Source: Thermophagus sp052400625
Lineage (GTDB): Bacteria > Bacteroidota > Bacteroidia > Bacteroidales > Marinilabiliaceae
Length of the DNA: 64,000 nucleotides
NCBI GenBank assembly: GCA_052400625.1
Contig: JBQTGH010000007.1
Direction: 5' to 3' (one strand)
The notes under the pieces were generated by a model. It was given only the letters and a program-made list of their open reading frames with translations, did not search any database and was not told where the DNA came from. Each line of letters opens with the position of its first letter. The first letter of the stretch is position 1. Shown piece after piece: positions 15,914 through 23,795 of this stretch. A program made the translations under genes and the position numbers.

Positions 15914-16861
15914 ATGAGAAGATTTTTAACCCCCGGGGATCTGGGAGATATTTCAAAAGCGTTGCAGGAAGCAGCAGAGGTGAAAAAGAATCCATTGTCA
16001 TTTCAACATTTGGGAAAAAACAGGACTGCTGCTTTGATATTTTTTAATTCCAGCCTTCGTACCCGGTTGAGCACTCAGAAAGCGGCTTTAAATTTGGGCA
16101 TGAATGTAATTGTTTTAGACATTAATAAAGAGAGTTGGAAGCTGGAAACCGAATATGGTGTGGTGATGGATGGTGATAAGCCGGAGCACATACGTGAAGC
16201 GGTCCCTGTGATTGGACAATATTGCGATATTATAGGGGTTCGTTCTTTTGCTAAGTTCGAAAACAAGGAAGAAGATTATAGCGAGAGATTGTTGAATCAA
16301 TTTATCGAATACTCGGGACGTCCGGTTATTAGTATGGAGTCGGCAACACGCCACCCGTTGCAGGCATTTGCCGATTTAATAACAATAGAAGAGCATAAAA
16401 AAGTAAAGCGGCCTAAGGTGGTGTTAACCTGGGCGCCACACCCCAGAGCACTCCCTCAGGCGGTGCCAAATTCTTTCGTGGAATGGATGAAAATGGCCGA
16501 TGTGGATCTTACCGTAACCCATCCCAAAGGGTATGAGCTGGCGCCCGAATTTATGGAGGGAGTGCAGATTGAATACGATCAGGACAAGGCTTTTGAAGGT
16601 GCTGATTTTATATATGCCAAAAGCTGGGCAAGTTTTTCCGATTATGGGAAAGTGTTGTCTACTGACCGCAACTGGACCGTTGATGAACGAAAAATGGCAC
16701 TTACCAATAATGCCAAATTTATGCATTGTCTGCCCGTACGCCGAAATATGATCGTAAGCGACGGGGTGTTGGATGGTCCCGATTCTATCGTTGTTCAGGA
16801 AGCCGCCAACAGGGTGGTGTCGGCACAAACAGTGATAAAACGAATTCTGGAGACTCTCTGA
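15914..16861 (+). CDS. argF': N-succinylornithine carbamoyltransferase
   Basis: A 315-residue transcarbamylase using carbamoyl phosphate. It has the carbamoyl-phosphate loop FFNSSLRTRLSTQ (43-55), the ATRHPLQAFAD motif and HCLPVRRN. The family splits by residue 90: proline in the Bacteroides fragilis enzyme, which takes N-succinylornithine, and glutamate in the Xanthomonas enzyme, which takes N-acetylornithine. Counting from M1 gives P90 within GDKPEH, and the surrounding residues match the B. fragilis protein as remembered. This points to a succinylated arginine route. Specificity rests on that single rule plus overall likeness. argB follows after 24 bp. Confidence 0.93.
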   Translation: MRRFLTPGDLGDISKALQEAAEVKKNPLSFQHLGKNRTAALIFFNSSLRTRLSTQKAALNLGMNVIVLDINKESWKLETEYGVVMDGDKPEHIREAVPVIGQYCDIIGVRSFAKFENKEEDYSERLLNQFIEYSGRPVISMESATRHPLQAFADLITIEEHKKVKRPKVVLTWAPHPRALPQAVPNSFVEWMKMADVDLTVTHPKGYELAPEFMEGVQIEYDQDKAFEGADFIYAKSWASFSDYGKVLSTDRNWTVDERKMALTNNAKFMHCLPVRRNMIVSDGVLDGPDSIVVQEAANRVVSAQTVIKRILETL

Positions 16862-16885
16862 TTTTAAGACACTCTTTTTTTGATT

Positions 16886-17662
16886 ATGGATCAACAATTA
16901 ACGATTGTAAAAGTAGGGGGTAAGATTCTGGAAGAAGATAATACCCTGGCGACTTTTTTGGATGATTTCAGTATGCTTTCTGGTGCGAAGCTTCTCGTTC
17001 ATGGGGGCGGCCGGTCGGCGACCAATATGTCAGAACGATTAGGCATTGAAACACAAATGGTGGATGGGCGCCGTATAACTGGGGCTGAGATGTTGGAAGT
17101 GGTTACCATGGTGTATGGTGGCTTAATCAATAAAAAGGTTGTGTCGGCACTTCAGGCTAGAAAAATTAACGCATTGGGACTTACCGGGGCTGACATGAAT
17201 CTGGTGAAGGCCCACAAACGGGAAGTGAAGGATGTTGACTACGGCTTTGTGGGTGATGTGGATGAGGTTAATGTCGGCACCTTGGCCGCTTTGATTCGTC
17301 AGGGAATCGTTCCTGTGGTGGCACCATTGACGCATGACGGTGAGGGGCAAATGCTTAATACTAATGCTGATACCATCGCTTCTGCTCTGGCTGTGGGGCT
17401 GTCTGATGTCTTTAATATCAAACTGATATACTGTTTTGAGAAACCGGGAGTCCTGATTGATCCTGATGATGATGGTTCTGTTATTCCATTTCTAAATCGA
17501 CCATTGTTTCAAATGTATCGGGATGAAGGAATTATAGCCGATGGGATGATTCCTAAATTGGAAAATGGCTTTGATTCTATGAAAAACGGGGTGCAAGAAG
17601 TGGTTATTACCAACATTGAAGGGCTAACCATTCCGGGAAGAGGAACAACTTTGGGAGATTAG
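16886..17662 (+). CDS. argB: N-acylglutamate kinase
   Basis: A 258-residue amino-acid kinase that phosphorylates N-acylglutamate (succinyl form expected here). KVGGKILEE (residues 9-17) is the ATP-phosphate loop, LLVHGGGRSATNMSERLG binds substrate, and LNTNADTIASALAVGL and IADGMIPKLENGFDSMKNGV complete the signature. It lacks the N-terminal extension of arginine-inhibited hexameric kinases. The frame opens at TTG 16880, but ATG 16886 is the more natural start. A 206-bp gap to argE follows. Confidence 0.94.
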   Translation: MDQQLTIVKVGGKILEEDNTLATFLDDFSMLSGAKLLVHGGGRSATNMSERLGIETQMVDGRRITGAEMLEVVTMVYGGLINKKVVSALQARKINALGLTGADMNLVKAHKREVKDVDYGFVGDVDEVNVGTLAALIRQGIVPVVAPLTHDGEGQMLNTNADTIASALAVGLSDVFNIKLIYCFEKPGVLIDPDDDGSVIPFLNRPLFQMYRDEGIIADGMIPKLENGFDSMKNGVQEVVITNIEGLTIPGRGTTLGD

Positions 17663-17733
17663 CCGGTTTGTAGTTGGTAATAATCCGGTGCTGGCGAATT
17701 CTGGGTATGATGAAATAGAACGAGTGCCATAAA

Positions 17734-17850
17734 ATGGTTTGTTATCTTTTTTTTCTAATTCTATTAGTGCTGTCTTTGGTTTCCTGGAATTTCAATCTGA
17801 TGAAGGTGTTTGAGATCCGTCCTATCTTCATTATTGTAAGTCAATTTTAA
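17734..17850 (+). CDS. Possible small membrane peptide between argB and argE
   Basis: A 38-codon ORF starting at ATG 17734 and ending with TAA at 17848-17850, 18 bp before argE. Residues 2-18 (VCYLFFLILLVLSLVSW) would form one hydrophobic segment, followed by a short mixed tail. No family is recognised. Hydrophobic short ORFs arise by chance in T-rich DNA, so this is a tentative call. Confidence 0.25.
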   Translation: MVCYLFFLILLVLSLVSWNFNLMKVFEIRPIFIIVSQF

Positions 17851-17868
17851 TCAAGTGAAAACATACCT

Positions 17869-18942
17869 ATGTCCGTTCATCCATATATTGCCGAGTCAAT
17901 AAGTCTTTTGGAGAAAATGATTTCAGTCCCCTCTTTTAGTCGGGAAGAGGGTGAGGTGGCCTCGATGGTGGAAGATTTTTTGAAGGAATCCGGTTTAAAG
18001 TATTATCAGCGTAAAGGAAATAATATTTGGATTCGGTCGAAGAATTTTTCGGATCAATTGCCCGTTGTTTTGCTCAACTCCCATTTGGATACCGTTCGCC
18101 CCTCTTCCGGATGGGATACCGATCCTTTTACACCTTGCGAAACGGAAGGAAAGATCATTGGTCTGGGCAGTAATGATGCAGGAGCGTCGGTTGTTGCTAT
18201 GCTGGCAGTTTTTCGCATGCTGGAAGAAACAGAACAACGCTGTAATTTTATATTTTCCGCTACGGCAGAGGAGGAAATATCGGGTGATGGCGGTGTAGCA
18301 TCTGTGTTGGGAGAGTTGGGGCCCATTGATTTGGGAATTGTAGGTGAACCTACTCAAATGCAGATGGCTGTGGCTGAAAAAGGATTGATGGTGATTGACG
18401 GTTTAGTGCGGGGTAAAAGTGGGCATGCTGCTCGCAATGAGGGGATCAATGCTATTTATGAAGCGCTTCCTGTGATTCAATGGTTCAGAAACTACCAATT
18501 TCCTAAGGTGTCGGATTTTCTGGGGCCGGTTAAAATGACGGTGACGGGGCTTGAAGCCGGCACTCAGCACAATGTGGTGCCGGATGTTTGTCGCTTTATG
18601 GTTGATGTGAGGGTGAATGAGCATTACAAAAACAGGGAATTGTTTGATTTGATTTGCAAAAATGTGGATTGCGAATTAAAAGCCCGTTCTTTTAGGCTGA
18701 ACAGCTCTTCCATCCCTAATGATCATCCGTTTGTCAGAAAGGGTGAGGAATTGGGACTCCATAAGTTTGGGTCACCGACAACGTCGGATCAGGCCCGGAT
18801 GCCCTTTACTACCGTTAAAATTGGACCCGGAGATTCGGCTCGATCCCATACCCCCAATGAATATGTCCATATTTCAGAAATCATTGAGGGGGTTGAGATT
18901 TATTTTAAACTATTGAATGGTTTGAATATTTATCCTGTTTGA
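17869..18942 (+). CDS. argE: M20 deacylase (N-acylcitrulline/N-acylornithine)
   Basis: A 357-residue M20-family metallopeptidase-fold deacylase. Metal ligands and catalytic residues are visible: NSHLDTV (H72, D74), the bridging D103 in GLGSNDAG, the catalytic EEE at 134-136 (SATAEEEISG), and a dimerisation domain around GKSGHAARNEG. In the Bacteroides-type route the acyl group is removed after carbamoylation, so the likely substrate is N-succinylcitrulline, giving citrulline for ArgG. That substrate is inferred from argF'. A 482-bp non-coding gap separates it from argH. Confidence 0.9.
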   Translation: MSVHPYIAESISLLEKMISVPSFSREEGEVASMVEDFLKESGLKYYQRKGNNIWIRSKNFSDQLPVVLLNSHLDTVRPSSGWDTDPFTPCETEGKIIGLGSNDAGASVVAMLAVFRMLEETEQRCNFIFSATAEEEISGDGGVASVLGELGPIDLGIVGEPTQMQMAVAEKGLMVIDGLVRGKSGHAARNEGINAIYEALPVIQWFRNYQFPKVSDFLGPVKMTVTGLEAGTQHNVVPDVCRFMVDVRVNEHYKNRELFDLICKNVDCELKARSFRLNSSSIPNDHPFVRKGEELGLHKFGSPTTSDQARMPFTTVKIGPGDSARSHTPNEYVHISEIIEGVEIYFKLLNGLNIYPV

Positions 18943-19424
18943 ATTGATTTTAAATAGGTCGCATTGGTCGCGGAAAATGATGCTGAGAAATGGAAATTTA
19001 AAATTATTGATGTATTTTTGTGATGAATTGGGCGAAAAAAGTCAATATTAATTAGAAATTGTAAATAAGTATTTTGAATTTTTTGTGAATATTATTCACT
19101 TGTCTGCGAGACAGTCGTTTTCTCCCACCTTTGGGGAGGTATGTTGAATTTTTGAGCTTAATATAGGAATTTTAGCTAAACACTCGTTTCATCTTTGATA
19201 GGATGAAACTCCTGACGAAATCCTTTTTTTTTCATAAACTGGTGGAGGGAATTTTAACCTTCCCGGTTTTAATCCAAAGTCCAGACAAAGTACGGAGGGT
19301 ATTTTTACTATTGCTTCTCTTTCTGAGAATGGCATAGTTGTTTTTTGCGATCATTCCGGAGGAATGGTTCATTGTTTTTTGTGTTAACTTGACAGTCCTT
19401 TAAGGAAATTATAAATCGTTTTTT
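18943..19424. other. Regulatory-looking gap between argE and argH
   Basis: No gene seen in 482 bp. It holds a TATTTTTG -7-like box (19013-19020, no good -33), the symmetric site GTGAATATTATTCAC (19085-19099) and the hairpin GTTTCATC/GATGAAAC (about 19188-19211). A separate promoter for argH and the genes after it is plausible. Confidence 0.4.
19085..19099. promoter_or_regulatory. ARG-box-like palindrome upstream of argH
   Basis: GTGAAT and ATTCAC arms are separated by ATT. The half sites fit the ARG box, but the spacing is one base shorter than TGAATwwwwATTCA. It is 325 bp upstream of argH. Confidence 0.35.
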
Positions 19425-20759
19425 ATGAAGCTTTGGGATAAAGGCGTGACAACAGATAAAAAAATTGAAACCTTTACCATTGGTAAAGACCGGGAACTTG
19501 ATATTTATCTTGCCCCATTTGACATTATTGGTACCATCGCACATGCTACCATGCTCGAAAAAGTGGGGTTGCTTTCGGTGGAAGACTTAAATGCTTTGTT
19601 GCCGGCACTTAAAGAAATGTATCGTAAGGCTGCTGTGGGGCAGTTTAAAATTGATGAAGGCGTTGAAGATATTCATTCTCAGGTAGAGTTTGAACTTACC
19701 AATAAGCTTGGAGATATTGGTAAAAAGGTTCATAGCGGACGGTCTCGCAATGATCAGGTTTTACTTGACCTGAAGCTTTTTGCCCGACACAAAATAATGG
19801 AGATTGTACGGAAGGTGGAGGTTTTGTTTGAATCGCTTCAACAGAGAAGTGAACAACATAAAGATGATCTTTTGCCAGGGTATACACATCTGCAGGTTGC
19901 TATGCCTTCGTCCTTTGGATTGTGGTTTGGGGCTTATGCCGAAAGCCTGTCCGATGATTTGTGGATGTTGCAGGCGGCATGGAAGATTGTTAATCAGAAT
20001 CCGCTGGGGTCTGCAGCAGGGTATGGAAATTCGTTCCCGCTTGATCGTTCTCTGACAACTCATTTGCTGGGTTTTGATGACCTAAATTATAATGTGGTAT
20101 ATGCTCAAATGGGGCGCGGAAAAATGGAACGGTCAGTCGCTATGGCCTTATCCTCAATTGCAGCTACCTTGTCGCGGCTCGCGATGGATGCATGTTTGTA
20201 TATGAGCCAGAATTTCGGTTTTATTAAGCTGCCGGTTGAATTTACAACCGGATCCAGTATTATGCCGCACAAGAAGAATCCGGATGTTTTTGAGTTGTTA
20301 AGAGCCAGATGTAACAAGCTCACTAATCTGCCTCAGGAAATGGCAGGGATAACAACCAATCTTCCATCCGGCTATTTTAGAGATTTTCAATTATTAAAGG
20401 AAGCTTTTATTCCTTCGTTTGATGAATTAATTAATTGTTTGGACTTAACAATTCTGGCGGTGGAAAAAATGGAGGTCAACCGCAATATCATGAATCATGA
20501 GATGTATAAATATGCCTTTAGTGTGGAAGAGGTGAACCGGCGTGTTTTGCAGGGGCTCCCTTTTAGAGAAGCTTATAAACAGGTGGGGCTGGAAATTGAG
20601 GCCGGACACTTTAATCCGGATACGACCCGAGTGGAGCACACCCACGAAGGAAGTATCGGTAATCTCTGTAATGACAGAATTAAAGCTAAAATGGATGCGG
20701 TATTGAATGGTTTTTCATTTGACCGGATAGACTCAGCGATTAAAAAACTAATTACTTAA
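19425..20759 (+). CDS. argH: Argininosuccinate lyase
   Basis: A 444-residue aspartase/fumarase superfamily enzyme that splits argininosuccinate into arginine and fumarate, the final step of the pathway. VHSGRSRNDQV (102-112) is typical of argininosuccinate lyases, and the superfamily signature GSSIMPHKKNP spans 276-286. Length is normal to slightly short. It starts after a long regulatory gap and ends 19 bp before citrate synthase, so the two probably form one transcript, perhaps with carA. Confidence 0.96.
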   Translation: MKLWDKGVTTDKKIETFTIGKDRELDIYLAPFDIIGTIAHATMLEKVGLLSVEDLNALLPALKEMYRKAAVGQFKIDEGVEDIHSQVEFELTNKLGDIGKKVHSGRSRNDQVLLDLKLFARHKIMEIVRKVEVLFESLQQRSEQHKDDLLPGYTHLQVAMPSSFGLWFGAYAESLSDDLWMLQAAWKIVNQNPLGSAAGYGNSFPLDRSLTTHLLGFDDLNYNVVYAQMGRGKMERSVAMALSSIAATLSRLAMDACLYMSQNFGFIKLPVEFTTGSSIMPHKKNPDVFELLRARCNKLTNLPQEMAGITTNLPSGYFRDFQLLKEAFIPSFDELINCLDLTILAVEKMEVNRNIMNHEMYKYAFSVEEVNRRVLQGLPFREAYKQVGLEIEAGHFNPDTTRVEHTHEGSIGNLCNDRIKAKMDAVLNGFSFDRIDSAIKKLIT

Positions 20760-20778
20760 TAACCAAAAAATATAGAGT

Positions 20779-22128
20779 ATGGCCTTTTTGAAAGAGTTAG
20801 CAAAATCTGCCGTTCAGTCGTGTGAGATTGATAAGGAGTTATATGTGAAGTACAATGTCAAAAGGGGGCTGCGAAATGCAGATTTTTCCGGTGTATTGGT
20901 CGGATTGACCAATATTGGAGATGTGGTAGGTTACAATAAGGATGAAAACGGAAAAATTATTCCAGCCCATGGGGAACTTTATTACAGGGGTATTGAGTTG
21001 AAAGACCTATGTCGTGGATTTCAGAAGGACGAAAGGCATGGATTTGAAGAGGCCGCTTATTTGTTGCTTTCGGGTAAATTACCCAATCCTTCTCAGTTGA
21101 AAGATTTCTCAGAGATGCTTGCCAAGGAAAGAGAACTTCCTGAGTTTTTTTCAAAAAATATGATCTTGTCATTGCGTGGTCGATGTGTTATGAATATGTT
21201 GGCCCGTTCCGTGCTGGGATTGTATACCGCCGATGATGAGGCCGAAAATTATGAGCCCGAAAACCTTCTTAAGCAAGCCATCAGTTTGATCGCTAAATTT
21301 CCGGTGATTGTAGCTTATGCCTATTACGGAATGCGGCACTCCTATCAGCGAAAATCGTTGATTATTCGTCACCCCCAGCCAGAGTTGAGTGCTGCCGAAA
21401 ATTTCCTTTACATGTTGAAAGGGAAAAAATATACAAAACTTGAAGCCGATCTTCTGGATCTTTCATTGGTGTTGCATGCTGAGCATGGGGGTGGAAATAA
21501 TTCTTCCTTTACCACTCGAGTGGTGAGCTCTGCACAAACCGATACATATTCGGCAATCGCTGCAGCATTGGGATCTTTAAAAGGAGGCTTGCACGGGGGA
21601 GCTAATCTGAAGGTGATTGACATGATGAATAATATTAAGGCGAATGTTAAAAACTGGGAAGATGAAAAGGAAGTCGCTGCATATCTGGAAAAAATCCTAA
21701 AGAAACAAGCCAATGACGGTACCGGAAAAATATATGGCATCGGACATGCCATCTATACCCTTTCCGATCCTCGCGCCGTGCTGTTGAAAGAAAAAGCGGA
21801 AGAACTGGCTAAAGAAAAAGGAAAATTGGCAGAATTCAACCTGTATGCACTTATTGAGAGGTTGGCGCCTGAAGTCTTTTATAAATTTAAGGGGTCTAAT
21901 GCCAAAGTGGTTTGTGCCAATGTCGATTTTTATTCCGGTTTTGTATACCAGAGCCTGCAAATACCCGAAGAAATTTATACCCCTATTTTTGCGGTAGCCC
22001 GAATCGCCGGATGGTGTGCTCATCGCATTGAAGAGGTGACCTGCTCCTCCAGACGAATCATTCGTCCGGCCTATAAATCCGTTTCTTCAAGATTGGAATA
22101 TGTCCCGCTTAAAAGTAGAGAAGAATAG
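20779..22128 (+). CDS. gltA: Citrate synthase
   Basis: A 449-residue citrate synthase of the longer Bacteroidetes type, condensing acetyl-CoA and oxaloacetate. Catalytic histidines are visible in LSLVLHAEHGGGNNSSF and YGIGHAIYTLSDPR, and the aspartate in CANVDFYSGFVYQ. GGLHGGAN binds CoA. It lies 19 bp after argH and its stop codon directly precedes an ARG-box-like site in the carA upstream region. A citrate synthase inside an arginine cluster makes sense as the entry to 2-oxoglutarate and glutamate. 2-Methylcitrate synthase activity cannot be ruled out from sequence alone. Confidence 0.92.
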   Translation: MAFLKELAKSAVQSCEIDKELYVKYNVKRGLRNADFSGVLVGLTNIGDVVGYNKDENGKIIPAHGELYYRGIELKDLCRGFQKDERHGFEEAAYLLLSGKLPNPSQLKDFSEMLAKERELPEFFSKNMILSLRGRCVMNMLARSVLGLYTADDEAENYEPENLLKQAISLIAKFPVIVAYAYYGMRHSYQRKSLIIRHPQPELSAAENFLYMLKGKKYTKLEADLLDLSLVLHAEHGGGNNSSFTTRVVSSAQTDTYSAIAAALGSLKGGLHGGANLKVIDMMNNIKANVKNWEDEKEVAAYLEKILKKQANDGTGKIYGIGHAIYTLSDPRAVLLKEKAEELAKEKGKLAEFNLYALIERLAPEVFYKFKGSNAKVVCANVDFYSGFVYQSLQIPEEIYTPIFAVARIAGWCAHRIEEVTCSSRRIIRPAYKSVSSRLEYVPLKSREE

Positions 22129-22171
22129 TGAATATTTATTCCAAAAACACTGTTTTTATTATAAATATTCA
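22129..22171. promoter_or_regulatory. Pair of ARG-box-like sites upstream of carA
   Basis: TGAATATTTATTCC (22129-22142) matches the ARG box at 12 of 14 positions, and the inverted copy ATTATAAATATTCA (22158-22171) at 11 of 14. Their centres are 29 bp apart, upstream of the TACTTTTG promoter box. Paired sites are usual for ArgR hexamers, though E. coli pairs are more closely spaced. Confidence 0.55.
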
Positions 22172-22212
22172 AAAATATTGTCGTTGTTGTATCGTTCGTG
22201 CAAAAATTTTCA

Positions 22213-22220
22213 TACTTTTG
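22213..22220 (+). promoter_or_regulatory. carA promoter -7 box
   Basis: TACTTTTG matches TAnnTTTG and is identical to the gltB -7 box. The nearest TTG (22187-22189) gives a 23-bp spacer, longer than ideal. Transcription would start near 22227. Confidence 0.5.
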
Positions 22221-22243
22221 CCTATCGATAGTGGCTCCAGGAT

Positions 22244-22281
22244 AAAAAATGCATTTACCATTCTCGGTAAATGCATTTTTT
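22244..22281 (+). promoter_or_regulatory. Perfect 16-bp hairpin in the carA leader
   Basis: AAAAAATGCATTTACC (22244-22259), a 6-nt loop, then the exact complement GGTAAATGCATTTTTT (22266-22281). The hairpin ends in six T and lies between the predicted transcription start and the carA ATG (22318). It has intrinsic-terminator shape although its stem is AT-rich. It could act as an attenuator of carA. Confidence 0.6.
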
Positions 22282-22317
22282 ACGAAAAATGAGCATAGTT
22301 ATTTTAATTTCTTTAGT

Positions 22318-23406
22318 ATGCCTGATTTTAAATCTATTAAGCTGGTGTTAGAGGATGGGACGGTTTTCAAAGGGAAATCTTTTGGATATCATAAGTCTGT
22401 GGCCGGAGAGGTGGTCTTTAATACAGCCATGACCGGTTATCCTGAGAGTTTGACAGATCCTTCCTACGAAGGTCAAATTCTGGTTTCAACTTATCCTTTG
22501 GTTGGAAATTATGGAGTCCCCGGAAATGAAATGGAAAATGATATCCTGAAATTCTATGAGTCGGATAAAATTCATGTGTCAGGCTTCGTGATTTCAGATT
22601 ATTCCGTTGAATACAGCCACTGGAATGCCCAGGAAAGCCTTGGCGACTGGTTGAAAGCTCATAAGGTGCCTGGCATCTTTGGCATTGATACCAGGGCTTT
22701 GACTAAAATTTTGAGGGAAAAGGGAACCATGCTGGGGAAGATTGAAACAGACGATGAGAAGATTGATTTTTATGACCCTAATAAAGATAATTTGGTGGCT
22801 AGGGTGAGCACCCGGGAAAAAGTAACTTATGGCAATGGAAAATATAAAATTGTTCTGGTTGATACAGGCGGGAAATATAATATTATTCGTTGCCTTCTGA
22901 AGAGAGATACTACAGTTACTTTAGTGCCTTGGGACTATGACTTCAATAATGATGATTTTGATGGTATCATGTTGGCCAATGGTCCTGGAGATCCTCAAAT
23001 GTGTGAAGTGACCATCAGTAACATTCGCAAAGCGTTGAAAGGGGATAAGCCTATTTTTGGAATATGTTTGGGAAATCAGTTGCTTGGAACCGCTGCCGGG
23101 GGGACTACATATAAGTTGAAATATGGTCACAGGGCACACAATCATCCCGTGATTAAAGCCGGTACTGGAACCTGTTATATTACCAGTCAGAATCACGGGT
23201 TTGTGCTCGATACCGATTCTTTAAGCGATGAATGGGAGCCCCTGTTTATTAATATTAATGATAATACGAACGAAGGCATCCGTCATAAAACCAAACCCTT
23301 CTTTTCTACTCAGTTCCATCCCGAAGCCTCTAGCGGGCCTACCGACACCGAATTCCTTTTCGACGAATTTATTGAATTGATAAAACAATCTAAAGGAGAA
23401 AAATAG
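22318..23406 (+). CDS. carA: Carbamoyl-phosphate synthase small subunit
   Basis: A 362-residue glutaminase subunit that releases ammonia from glutamine and passes it to CarB. The N-terminal CarA domain (about 1-140) shows GEVVFNTAMTGYPESLTDPSY. The class I amidotransferase domain has the nucleophile in GICLGNQLLG and the His/Glu pair in STQFHPEASSGPTD. TYKLKYGHRAHN, TSQNHGFVLDTDSL and NEGIRH closely recall eukaryotic CAD. The frame opens at ATG 22249 inside a hairpin, but ATG 22318 gives the normal N-terminus (MPDFKSIKLVLEDGT). A terminator follows. Confidence 0.96.
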   Translation: MPDFKSIKLVLEDGTVFKGKSFGYHKSVAGEVVFNTAMTGYPESLTDPSYEGQILVSTYPLVGNYGVPGNEMENDILKFYESDKIHVSGFVISDYSVEYSHWNAQESLGDWLKAHKVPGIFGIDTRALTKILREKGTMLGKIETDDEKIDFYDPNKDNLVARVSTREKVTYGNGKYKIVLVDTGGKYNIIRCLLKRDTTVTLVPWDYDFNNDDFDGIMLANGPGDPQMCEVTISNIRKALKGDKPIFGICLGNQLLGTAAGGTTYKLKYGHRAHNHPVIKAGTGTCYITSQNHGFVLDTDSLSDEWEPLFININDNTNEGIRHKTKPFFSTQFHPEASSGPTDTEFLFDEFIELIKQSKGEK

Positions 23407-23438
23407 CCTCTTGGGGAGTGAGGTTTTCTTAATAGAAT

Positions 23439-23474
23439 AAAAAAAGGGGCCGAAGAAATATCGACCCCTTTTTT
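23439..23474. terminator. Bidirectional terminator after carA
   Basis: A-rich tract, GGGG, loop, CCCC and T6 form a stem flanked by A and T runs. It can serve carA on the plus strand and the cyd transcript arriving on the minus strand (ends at 23490). Confidence 0.8.
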
Positions 23475-23489
23475 GGTTATGGCAACGAT

Positions 23490-23636
23490 TTATTGCCCGG
23501 AAGATCTTTCTTCTGCTTCGGTCTTTTCTTTCCATCTCTTATCAAATTGTTTGATGGCAAATTCCGATGCAAAATAGCCAACTGCTATGGTTGCCAGCCA
23601 GGTCATATACATGAGGATGGATCCAAAATAACTCAT
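23490..23636 (-). CDS. Small single-TM protein, possible CydX-like subunit
   Basis: A 48-residue protein starting MSYFGSILMYMTWLATIAVG, with one predicted membrane helix (about residues 3-25) and a charged, Lys/Glu-rich C-terminal tail. It follows cydB by 159 bp on the same strand. Size, single helix and position fit the small third subunits of bd oxidases (CydX/CbdX), but no sequence signature confirms it. The frame can be extended to 23699; the internal ATG at 23636 is preferred because the upstream part is not hydrophobic or conserved-looking. Confidence 0.55.
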   Translation of the reverse strand: MSYFGSILMYMTWLATIAVGYFASEFAIKQFDKRWKEKTEAEERSSGQ

Positions 23637-23733
23637 ATCAATATTGGTTTTGTAGATTATAAACAATTGAATTGGTGATCGGTTGATTTTGCGTAGCAAT
23701 TATTTTCCAATGATCATTCATAAGGTGCTGATT

Positions 23734-23786
23734 GCTTGCCCCGTTCGGATCAAGGCTTATTGGCCTTGATCCGAACTGTGACAAGC
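23734..23786. repeat. Strong inverted repeat between cydB and the small gene
   Basis: GTTCGGATCAAGGC (23743-23756) and GCCTTGATCCGAAC (23763-23776) are perfect 14-bp arms with a 6-nt loop. Outer GCTTG/CAAGC arms extend the stem after an internal loop. No T run follows on the minus strand, so it is more likely an mRNA processing or stability element than a terminator. Confidence 0.7.
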
Positions 23787-23795
23787 ATGAATCTT

